Positions 25,201 to 35,305 of a stretch of DNA of 64,000 nt are shown here, in pieces (within the stretch, counting starts at the first letter, position 1; each line of letters begins with the position of its first letter). The translations under genes were made by a program, and so were the position numbers. The notes under the pieces were generated by a model that saw only the letters and a list, made by a program, of their open reading frames with translations, was not told the origin of the DNA and searched no databases. The DNA is from Sipunculus nudus. Its lineage: Eukaryota > Annelida > Sipuncula > Golfingiida > Sipunculidae. Location: the NCBI GenBank assembly GCA_026874595.1, contig CM049307.1, positions 75,370,643-75,434,642 of the forward strand, in the 5' to 3' direction.

Positions 25201-27618
25201 ACAAGAAGTAATTACCAGGTCCTTCAATAACCTTGTGACATAATAACATACAAATATCAGATATGTTCTAGTTTTAGTAGCAGTTCGACAGGTCTGTCAG
25301 AACACCTGTCAACTACAATGTTGGTTTTTAACCCACAATTTTTTTAACTGGTCCTTGAACATTACCCACCCTTCCATAAAATTTCATTGAAATGCATGAA
25401 AAACTTTTAAAGAAAATTTAATTGAAACCTCTTGGGTTGGATTTATGGATTTATTGTTACAGTCATATATGTATGTGATATAACAAGACTTTTTGTTGAC
25501 CATGCTGTCTCATATTTACAGGTGAAGTGCATGAATGAGATCTGTGGAATGATCCAGTTTTTGTATCCTGATAAACCGGACCAGTTTTACCGCCTGTGGA
25601 CCTCACTCTTCTTACATGCAGGGTATGTGTAAATGATCTTTATTGGTCACTGAAACTCAAAATCATTGCAGAGTACAAAATTCTCAGTGTATTCTCTCAT
25701 TTTGTGTTGTGTAATCTAGAACAAACCTAGAGTGGTTAGCTAGGAAAAGCTAATTGATAATCAAATAATACACTTTCATGTTTTGTTTGTCATATTCTAT
25801 ATCAAAATACTTTAAATTGTTGTGAAAATTGTGCTTGTGTTGTGATTAGTAAACTATTGTTGGAAGCTTTTGTGATTAATGGTTTAACAAAACTTTTGGT
25901 GTGAGTTGAGTACCATATATTGATTCTTTAATTTGTTCTAAAAAAATATAACTTTTCAGACTTCAGGTTTCTGATTATTTTTTTTATAGTGTTGTTTCAG
26001 TCCTCCTTATGTCCTAATTTTTCATTAGGGTATGTTGGACAGACATCAATAAAGTATCACCTACTTAAGCAGAATATTCATCATAAACTTTAAAAAGAGT
26101 AATAACATATGCTTGTTTTATCCCAGGTTTGTGCAGCTTGTGATAACAGTGCTCTTCCAGTTCTTTGTGATGCGTGATATAGAGAAGCTGGCAGGCTGGG
26201 TGCGTATAGCCATCATCTACCTGGGCAGTGGTATGGCAGGGAGCCTGGCCAGTGCAGTATTTTTACCCTACCATGTAGAGGTGAGGCAAATCATTTATCA
26301 GCCAGCAGGGTAGAGGGGGTGGATACAGAATTTAGGAAATGGAGGGGTGAACTGTTAAAATGAAGGACTAATCTACCAAAAAGGGGTCCTCAACCCCAGG
26401 AGGAGAGAAGGGGTTCAACCTTAAGAAATCTGGGAAAACTGAAAAAAAGTTCATTATTCCTTCCAATTCACACCCCCCCCCCCCTTCCCCTCATGGATCC
26501 ACCCCTGGTTAGGGCTGTGCTGCCTCTTTCAGATCTTTAAATGTGTTTTTTTATCCAGGAAAAGCTGCTTTTCATACTTTTTTCATACCTTGTCAGGTTT
26601 TTCAAATATTTTGTTTAAATTTTTGCTTGAATGATCATCGTCAAGATGGTAATTTTAGTCTGTTTACACATATATATTATGTGTAGGTGATAGCCGTAGA
26701 TAGTATTCTTCTTTCATAAAAATGATATTTGGCTGGGGAAAGATTTATTGTGCTCACACCTGTGTTTGACAAAATGACTTTAGTGTGAAATACATGGTAC
26801 TGGTGCTATATTCCACCTCATTACTGCAACTATCTTCCATGAAGCTTGTTTTGATGCATTACCCATCCAACCAGTCTTGTTTCCAATAGCAAACTATTAT
26901 ATTACCGAATAAGTTGACCATAATTAATACAAACCTACTAGTAAGATTTGAGACCATGTAGCTTTGTCAGATTTCCTTTTGATCTGTCAGTTGTAATATA
27001 CTTACAGCAGAAGCCTCAAACATTAATTTAACACATACTGAAACGAGTCAAGGTATATTGTAGGTTATGCAAATTATAAAAATAATTATAAGGTGACCTG
27101 TTTTTCAGGTACAGACCTGTATATGATCATGTTTTATATGTAACTATACCTTAACTTAATGTCACATTTTGTTTTCATTTCAGGCTGGCCCCTCAGGTTC
27201 ACAGTTCGGGTTATTGGCTTGCCTTTTTGTTGAGGTGATACAGAGCTGGCAGCTGCTGGCGAGACCGTGGCGTGCCATCGGGAAGCTGACTCTTATCACC
27301 GTCATCCTCTTCATAGTCGGTCTCTTGCCAATGGTTGATAATTATGCTCATCTCGTTGGCTTTGTGTTCGGCTTCTTACTCTCATTCGCATTTCTGCCTT
27401 ATGTCACATTTGGCCAATTTGACCGCAGGCGAAAAATCATCAGTATCGTTGTTTCATTATTGGCCAGCGTCGGCTTGTGTGCGTTGTTGATTGTTTTATT
27501 TTATGTTTCTCCTGTATACGAATGTCCTTTCTGTCATTATTTCAACTGCATTCCATTTACCAACAAATTCTGTAAATCAATGGAGGTGAAAATTATGCGT
27601 GATGCCAAATATTACTGA
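13285..27618 (+). CDS. RHBDF: Inactive rhomboid protein (iRhom), complete, 13 coding exons
   Basis: Exons 13285-13427, 15235-15589, 16651-16928, 17650-17913, 19544-19655, 20022-20096, 21121-21282, 21854-21942, 24078-24141, 24643-24816, 25522-25622, 26127-26280 and 27184-27618 join without frame breaks (2406 nt, 801 aa; human iRhoms about 855). iRhoms are ER/Golgi and surface pseudoproteases that steer ADAM17 and EGFR-family ligands. The cytosolic N-terminus (1-347) has the [12 protein letters not shown] block and RSFAPSS. TM1 is about 349-372 ([20 protein letters not shown]). The Cys-rich luminal iRhom homology domain (about 373-595) includes [18 protein letters not shown] and [13 protein letters not shown]. 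The rhomboid core has [21 protein letters not shown] (659-666) and DNYAHLVGF with His713. The start is the first ATG after an in-frame stop in the exon beginning at 13243. The intron after 24816 has a GC donor. The paralogue number cannot be decided. Confidence 0.96.
13707..14138. mobile_element. hAT-like MITE in iRhom intron 1
   Basis: 432 bp flanked by CCCCACAT and TCCCACAT (8-bp duplication, one mismatch). The terminal inverted repeats are TAGGGTTTGGGTCAAATAC and its complement with two changes. The interior is rich in CAAATA/AAATAC repeats. The 8-bp duplication and TAGGG ends fit the hAT superfamily. It is non-coding. Confidence 0.7.
14930..15140. repeat. Short tandem repeats, unit about 61 bp (half-unit about 30)
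   Basis: Units contain CTTATCACGATAAACCCAA and AGAATAAACCCCAATG. Two good and at least one degraded unit lie directly upstream of coding exon 2 of iRhom. Confidence 0.8.
16335..16636. repeat. Tandem duplication of about 151 bp ending at the exon 3 acceptor of iRhom
   Basis: TGATGATAAT at 16354 and 16505, TTTAATTGTTGGCAT twice and ATAAACCCTTAT twice show two head-to-tail copies. Only the second copy runs into a usable acceptor, TCATTTTCAG, at 16641-16650; the first reads TATATAG. Confidence 0.85.
18541..18689 (+). other. Candidate alternative first coding exon for a short iRhom
   Basis: A 58-codon ATG frame with protein-like composition ([17 protein letters not shown] at its start) lies in the intron before the TM1 exon. 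A GTATTT donor at 18690 falls in phase 2 of this frame, exactly the phase the exon at 19544 needs, so splicing would give an in-frame product with TM1 and the rest but without the long cytosolic domain. No acceptor with a pyrimidine tract precedes it, and a cassette reading breaks the frame. The donor is weak and no homology is recognised, so this is a hypothesis. Confidence 0.3.
19009..19268. repeat. Imperfect direct duplication in iRhom intron
   Basis: AATAAAAATCCTRAATA and GTCTGTCATGTATTTGTATG each occur twice about 160-170 bp apart. Confidence 0.75.
20480..20745 (+). repeat. LINE 3'-tail-like repeat (partner of 9110-9335)
   Basis: It contains GTGAATATTCCTTGATGA, CATGAGATTCTGTTAATGA, an ACACAC-rich segment and GGTGGAGGCAATAA, a layout seen in 3' tails of RTE-type LINEs. 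It has no ORF. Confidence 0.45.
21957..22768 (-). mobile_element. Copy of the hairpin-ended element family in iRhom intron
   Basis: On the minus strand it starts ACAAGTGACCCATGAGCC, has CTCAGCTGAG soon after, and ends CTATAGCTGGGATGACTT then CAGCTGGGCTAAAAA. The interior matches the 336-bp unit of 1441-2985 (CCTAATTTCAGGTT-type segments). It lies in the intron after exon 8 of iRhom. Confidence 0.7.
23324..23748. mobile_element. hAT MITE with perfect 8-bp target duplication
   Basis: It is flanked by CTGTGCAC on both sides (23316-23323 and 23749-23756), fitting the hAT target consensus (T at position 2, A at position 7). The ends are TAGTGGTATG and CACACCACTA, inverted with one change. It is 425 bp, AT-rich and non-coding, in the intron before exon 9 of iRhom. 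Confidence 0.85.
24817..24822 (+). other. Non-canonical GC splice donor in iRhom
   Basis: The exon end TCTCAG is followed by GCAAGT. No GT nearby keeps the reading frame into the exon at 25522, and the joined protein (ASLCSQ then VKCMNEICG) matches the family. The rest of the donor fits U1 perfectly, typical of GC-AG introns. Confidence 0.85.
24886..24945. repeat. Half copy of the GGTTCCACTG MITE
   Basis: GGATGGTCGCAAGGAGAGG followed by TTCCATTGTA matches the right half of the element at 54659-54759. Confidence 0.5.
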
Positions 27619-30600
27619 GTTGTGTTTGTAATGAATTTACAGAGGTCTTTTATCACATCATTAGTCTTTATAAGACCTTTTTTATACCAAATATTGATAT
27701 AAAAACTTGGCTTTTGGAAAAGTATATTTACATCCAGGTATAATGCCATGTGACATCTTTGTTATTGAATGGTTTAATGCTATTTTTAATGTTGTGATAG
27801 AAAATGTATTTTTTATGTTGAAGTACTTATGCAAAAAACATGCATTCATTAATTATGCATGAACAAAGGATTGTGTGTATTTATATGATAAAACAACACT
27901 TTTAGTCTGTTTCTGTTACATTGATACTTCTGACCTTTGGGAGATATGCCAGCTTTTAAGATGAAAATGTGTAATCAACATATTTTGTGATAAATTTATG
28001 CATTATCAAAACTGTCTTAGCTCAGGTGTAAACTATATGTAAAAATCATGCAAAATATGCTTTCCTTTATAATATACACCTTAACTATAAGCATAGCAGG
28101 CTAGAAAACGGATTGTTTATTCTCACTGTCTGCAGGATTTTCATAGATCATCAAATTTCATCAATGGGTCATGTGCATTTCTAGCAGATTTACGCCATGA
28201 TGTAGACAATCCATGTATAATTATATTTTGTAGAAGAAAATTTACAAAAATAAATAATGTTGGATGCCTTTTAAATAATATGCATGGTTGAAATTGCAAT
28301 GTTATTAGGGTAAATCTTCATACAAAATAACCAGTTAAATATAAGTGAATTAACTAACAAATTTTACTTATTATTATTGTAGCAGAGAAAATTAGTGTAT
28401 AAATCAAAAATACGTTTATTCACAGTTATATAATCACATACATAATTGTACATACTGTCTATACATATCTGAAGGTATATTCAGTTCTTTATTTTCTTAT
28501 AGGTAATTATCATCATATATTCAAGGAGTTTTAAACAGGGACAATCCTAAGCATGTGTTTGTATACATTTTTGGGAAATATTTTCATACAATTTACTTTA
28601 GGGCTATATTCATTTTTATATATGTTATCCTGTGGTTATATCTATCTGCACAGACTCTAAGCTTGATCCAATAAAACCCTATCAATGTCTTCTAACACTC
28701 CAACAGAGCCTGTCTGGCAATATAATTATATTTTTAATAATAAAGAACAACCATACATAAAACTAGATAAGCAAAAGCCTCTTCATAAAACAGTCCATGC
28801 ACAAAAAGATGGGAAGGGGTTGCTGTTCACTTAAAAAATGGCAGTTCACCTCCAAGCTGTTTGCAATGATATGCTGTTTGTGCATTTTAAGCAGGCTTCA
28901 CATCTTTGATGAGTTAAGCCATATTTTTTGCATAATAAGTGAAAGTATGTAAAGCCAGCCTGTTATTGAGAAATTTTATAAAAACCACAAAGTATCTACC
29001 ATAATTAGGTCAGTTTGAGCTTTTTTTTTTCTTGTGGTTCAATAACAGGATTAATTATCCTGACCCTTATAATCCCCTGTGTTTTTGTTGCTGTATACAT
29101 TATAATGGGGGAAACTAGTATGTTTTAGTATCTGCTTTTTGTTTTTCTGTGTAAATTTTGGTGGCAGACTTTCTGACTGGCAATATTATTTTCTTGCACT
29201 GATGATTAAAAGATGGGTATATGAATGAATTTGTTGCTAAAATCAACCTCATCATGCGTGCACACACACACATACATATATACATGTATTATATAATGCA
29301 GAAAGTTGAGTGAATGACTTCCAGAGCAGAGTACCATCTCTTACCCACAACTGTGTGTGTCTGTGCTATTGATAAAAGAATTGTTGAGAAAGAGAATAGC
29401 TTAGGTCTGTGTCTGCTAATAATTACTAAGGCCAGATGAACCATTTATTGCCACACAAGCTTCACTTACAATGGAAATATTGCAAACCTGGCCAGAGACT
29501 TTGAGATTTGTTCTTACTTTGCATAATATTTGATGTATATTTATATATAGAGATAATGTCCTCCAGTTATTTGCAGGTGCAACAATCATAAATTATATTT
29601 TATGCTCAAGGAATTACACAATCAAAATTGATTTAAATCTGGATATTTAACAACCATAGCCATATGTCCAGATTTCTTCTCAGGATGAATATAACTTAAA
29701 GGATAATTGGGATATTTGTGAGATTTATGACCATTGCTTTTTGTATATAAACAGTTCAGATTGTGTTTATATATATGTGTGTGTGTGTTAATGATAATGA
29801 ATGTGGCATTTCTCCAAAATTAATAATGTGTGACAAACTGCAGTACATTGTTCTATATGTATGATGTGCATATTAAGCACAGGATGGTTGTATTTGCCTT
29901 TGAGTCAGCATTATTTTACTGGGTTAGTGCGATTTTGATTTTTTCTCTTCAGTCCACCAATTTTTGCAAGTAGAGCTTCACTCTTGATTTAAAGCTTCAG
30001 TACGACAGATCATTTACAATTTTGGTTGCTCACATTAAGAAAACTGTTATTATTATCAGTTAAAAAACACATGTATATCTCACCAGCACACACACATGCA
30101 CATAAATTGTTGAACAGTGATAAAAGATACTATGCATGCAATTTCCCCCATTTTCATTAAAAAATGTATCCGTGTCATTTTAAAAAAATCCATGCAGTAT
30201 TTATCAGGAAGGTTTAAAAAGTATTTTGTATACTGGTATTTTTATTTCCTTAATAAATAACAACAAATAACAAATTGTCTGACAATTTGCACTTGAGACA
30301 ATTTGTACTATAAAAATGTGTGCATGTATATATCCATGATTTGTTTTATCTCACTTGTGTACCATTTGGATGAGAACCTAAGAGAAGGTACCTAGTGGGA
30401 AAATTCTGAACTATTCTGAACATTATTTTTTTTGGCCTTAATTATAGCTTAAATTTGTGTCCAGTGCAGTTTGTTTCAATTATTTCATAAACTGTGCATT
30501 ATTTATACTTATTATAACAGAGGGGGCAAATCTCATCTGTATGTATCAAGATTCAAGCACAAACCCTCATGTAGAGAAAGCCTGCACTTAACATTCCTAA

Positions 30601-31811
30601 TCAAAAGAACAACATTAGGATGTTTGGAATCTTGAGTGTCTTATTTAACTGCTATGAGATTATTTTTTGCCGGTTTGTCGGAGGTTAATAATATATTGCA
30701 AATGGCTGTTTGACTGGGCCTCTGGGTAAACCTGAATATGAAAGCTGCTGCTTAGCAAATGGAATGTATGCGTATGAGAATTTGTTAGTGATTGTGTATT
30801 ATGTTTGCAGTTAAATGAGCACTTTTATTCACCAATGGACAGAATCTGACCAAAGCGTTCAGGATGATGCATCAGGACTCATTACTAAACATAGGGTGAC
30901 TTAATTAATTCTGCATGATGTAAGAAGACTGGTCAATTAACAGAAGAGATGACTAAAGTTGCTAGCTTATGAATTTTGCAATTTCTCCTGAAGTTACTAT
31001 GTTTATTGAAAGTTTAGCAAAGTAGCTGCAGTGATATTCCTGCAAGTTCATCTGTATTATGCAAAATTAGACCAATGTGATTATTCAGTTTACTATGTGC
31101 AAGCAACCTTTCTGAGCCATGAGCAACACAGCAGTATCATACAGAATCAAGGGCATCACCACAGAATTAAATGACAACCTTGATGATATGAACAGGGTCT
31201 GAGTACCAGTATGTATCTTAACCATTGTATTGGTCCTCAGAGTTCGGTGAGATTTGCCTTGGTCTGTCTTCCCAGTACGCTATATAGACTAACCTAAAGC
31301 TGTGAGAGCTCTTGTTATACTGCAGTATTTGCTGCTCATTTTATGTGCCAGGGGCTTCATGTCAATATATTTTAACATATTTTAGTTATTAAACATGGTT
31401 TTGATAATTTTGTTGTTGTTTTATGCTGTTATATGGTTATGTGGGTGGACAAATAACTGTGTGGTCATTTATGTACTTGGTTCAGCTACTGACCTGACAT
31501 TCAAAATATATGCAACTGATAATCCTGCAATGTAGCTAGGAAACTGAAATTCCAGTTCAGATGATTGTGAGAACACCATGAGTGGTCAATAACAGTAAAT
31601 GGCAGCCTGTTCTTTTAAAGGGTTTACAGGTTAAACTAATCATAAAAGATGAAATAAAAGTTAATTTGCTATCTAAAATAAAGCTCACGCAGGTTGAAAA
31701 TTTAGAAGCTAATTGCAAAATAATATGGATCAACTGATAGGTGTTAATATTAGAGCCACCTACACACATATTCGGAAGTTCACATGGAAACTGTAACATT
31801 ATGAGTTTATT
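27619..31811. other. iRhom 3' UTR and intergenic DNA
   Basis: AT-rich sequence with no further exon found. The first AATAAA after the iRhom stop is at 28249-28254 and another is at 28670. Short CA/TG microsatellites lie near 29260 and 29780. Confidence 0.5.
28249..28254 (+). terminator. Candidate poly(A) signal for iRhom
   Basis: The first AATAAA after the stop codon, about 630 nt downstream. Confidence 0.4.
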
Positions 31812-32700
31812 AGGGCCCCGCTTGAAAAGCGGAAGCCCTATAGTAATCGACCTGTCCATCTGTCTATCTGTCCGTCCGTCCACAAATTCTTTTCCAGATG
31901 ATAACTCCAGTTAGGATTGACTTCAAACCTGAAATATGTGTTAACCATCAATTATGGAAGATCCCTATTGAATTTGGGGTCCGGAGGTCAAAGGTCAAAA
32001 AAGTTATTCACAGTTTGGTGTTAAATTTTTGGTCCCTCTTTCAGCAGGGCAGAAATCATAATTGTAACCATAATTGTTTGTTCCACCTTAACAGTAGGAC
32101 AGGTCCTCATGTCAACAGCAACGAAGCATAATATATGGTCATAATCAGCCATTTTTCTGTAAGTTATGCGGTAAAAACCATTACTGAACACCTAGTAAGG
32201 TTGCGCTCTCTTAGCAAATATGCATGCAAAAGGACACACATTGTTAACACAATAACTTGTAAAAAGTATTTCATATAAGGTCCCCAGACTCAGGGCAGTG
32301 ATGGACCTTTTGATGGGCTACATCATGTTTGAAGATGGGTGACCTTTATGGATTTTCAAGGTCACAGAGGTGATAATGCTAAAATGATGTTAACCAAATA
32401 GCTCGCGAACAATTTGACTAACACTCACTGAACTTGCACCAGTAATGTTTGTTATGAAGGGCTAGGTCAAGTTCCAAGATGGATGACCTTGACAGAGGCA
32501 ATAATTCTCAAATGATGTTAATGCAATAACTCGCAAAGAATTTGATGAACAATCAAATTAGTTTCTGCATAATAACTCCCCTAACATATGATGGATAGGA
32601 TTCAAACATAGGATGTATCACCCATGGCCGAAGGGAGAAGCTTATTGATATTTAGGTCAGAAGGGAAAAAAAAAAGAGTAATACACAGTTTGGTGTTCAG
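31812..32700 (-). mobile_element. Second hairpin-ended repeat family
   Basis: The minus-strand 3' end has GGACGGACGGACAGATAGAC, then ACTATAG, then a near-perfect hairpin (31812-31839, AGGGCTTCCGCTT pairing with AAGCGGGGCCCT) and CTAATAAA. The body contains tracts like GATAACTCCAGTTAGGATTG. The far end is uncertain and may reach 33200. Confidence 0.5.
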
Positions 32701-33205
32701 TTGCTGGTGTCCCCTTCAGAAGGCCAGAAATGGATGAATCTTTTTCGAGTCACTTATGTACAGCGGCATTACATTTTCACGGCATATTTTGTACAGACAA
32801 TTTGAAGATTCCCCAGGAAAGGATACACTGGCCCAATGCACCACAGTGGCTCTCATTTAGACCATCTTTGGACAAATCTATCTCCTCTTCCAACATCTCA
32901 AGGAATTTGGACCTATTATAGTGACCATCAACAAATTTACATTGATATTCATATGTAGCCATTCTACACATCATAGCGCATCTGTAGACCCAAGCCCAAG
33001 AACAGCTGAATCTCAGTTCAAGAGAATGACCATTTTATCACTACTAACCAGCAGCTGACTCTCTCTAATACTACAAGGTTTATGTACAAACTCAAGCCTC
33101 GCATATAATAAGGCCAATTCAACATACAAATACTGGAAAAATATTTGACTCAGCCCAGCAAAAGACTTCAACCAAGAATAATTGGCACAGGTAAAACAGA
33201 AATTA

Positions 33206-35305
33206 ACAAGGGACCTATGGGTCACAGCGCTCAGCTGTTATATATGATAAAAAATATGATTTAGGAACAAGGCACATGCTGGTTTGGTGTGGTAATAAAT
33301 ATAAGCTTTATTATGAGTTGTTGGTGTTTAGCTTATGTATGATTTTGATATAATGTTTGGAGATGGGGAAGAGGATTGATTTCATTTATTTTATTAACAA
33401 ATGGAGTACTATTGTCACACAGATTCTGACTTGGCCATATAACTTATAAGCAGAACATATGATATAAGAGTTTAACTATTTATTTAAAAAAAATTACAAA
33501 TATTGTCCCAAATATAATTTTTATTAAAATTAATAAGAGAATCGTATGATTTTTTAAAATGAAATATAACTGAAATGATTATTAAAATAATATTAAAGAA
33601 TATATTCATGAATGCATTCATGAATAAATTTTGAAAGTATTTGCACTGGTATTCATATACTTTCATTTTTACCTGAATTCCGATTCTTTATGCAAGAAAT
33701 TTTATAATGGAGTACATATTCATATTCGTATTTAAATACAATTGCAAAGTATTCCAATTATGACTGGCATTTATTCAGTTTTCACCAAACAATTATGTTG
33801 AGAATCCAGAATATACAAAATTCACACATTTAAATAATGATCATAAGTACCTGGTTTTATGGCCTTTATTTATATTAAAAAAAATAAATGTAATATATTC
33901 ATTTTGGACTAATTTCACATCAATGTACACACTAGACACAGTAGGAATCTAGATTTATAATATCAACTGCATCTTTGTCTATCATTAATTTCCTTCATAT
34001 GATCCCTAATGATTAGTAAAGAATAATATGATTTACTTTTTTATCATTAAAATTGAACTGAAAAATACCATAGGTGACTACATGGTGTTATTTGGAATAC
34101 ATGACATTCTATCCATCAATACAAGATTCTTATATCAACAGTAACTGCAAGTTGATTTCCTGTTATTATAAACTAACAATTCCTTTTCTATTTTTCTTTA
34201 ATTTGTTATTAAAAACCAATAAAAATTTATTAATTTATTGTTAATTATGTTGTTGGTTAAAACAACTACTAGATGAGTTGGGTTGGACACCTGGATTAAC
34301 TGTGGCTGGCCATTAGCTGCCTGGCTGCCCCAGTGTATGGCTCGCCTCAAGCATGCATAATTTGCTGTAAGTTCAACAAGGTCAACATACAGGTGACTCA
34401 AGAGGGGCTCTAGAAAGAGCCAAGGTCTGGCATGGTCTCATAAAAACATTAATAAAAACTACAATTTTTGGCCAATTTCTTTCAGCTTTCTAAACTAAAA
34501 AGCTGAAATCCTTGTGTGCATGATATGAAAATTATATCAACAGTGCTCACAGGAAACAAATGTGCCATGGTCAAAGTTGGGCAAAATTTAAGGTACTAAT
34601 TTTATATTTATACTAATAACATATAAAATTTGAAAAATTCAGAACTAATTTTGGGTATTCAATTGAATCTTGATTAAATAATGTTACATCCCTGGCAAAA
34701 ACATCTCTAGCTTCAGCAATCCCCTTTTTAAGGGAGTAAACATATTTCTTGATTTTTTACATAGTGCATTATGTTTTGGCCCATAACTTAAAACAGTTAC
34801 GCAATACTGACATCATTTCTGGCATATGCATAGAGAATGTATAGAAAAATATGTATATTATATATGATTAAAGTCAGATCAGTGGTTTTGATATTAGGCA
34901 GTCTTGAGGTGTAACAATGGATTTTTAATGGAAAAATGAAGTTTTTCATTAATATCTCAAAGGTATTAAGTCCTAGTGACCAAATTCTTGGCATGGTAGG
35001 GGATTTTGAAGACATCTAATTGTATGCCAAATTTTAGGAACTGAGAGCTGAAGCTGGGGAGCTGAGCTCTTGCAAACTGCATATGACTAGCTTGATGTAA
35101 ACAATATGTTACATGGTGCTTTAAAACTTGAATAAAATCTACAGTTTTTGATCAACTGGTTTCAAATTTTTGGTGTTAACAGACAAAATGCTAACAAAAA
35201 CATGCTGTGAAAATTAAATCCACAGTACTTACAGGAAAAAAACGTGCCATGGTCAAAGTTGGGGAAAATTTAAGGTACCAATTTTTTATTTTTGTTAATA
35301 TTTTA
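33206..35305 (+). mobile_element. Hairpin-ended element, copy A (5' part)
   Basis: It starts ACAAGGGACCTATGGGTCAC with GCTCAGCTG just inside. It is colinear with copies B and C and with the inverted copy at 60381-63043. It stops at TTAATATTTT where copy B begins; the missing continuation appears at 40251-40384. Confidence 0.8.

Noticed and set aside
27184-27618. Active rhomboid protease
   Set aside because: Ser and His are present, but the Pro in GPSG, the long cytosolic N-terminus and the Cys-rich iRhom domain place it with iRhoms.
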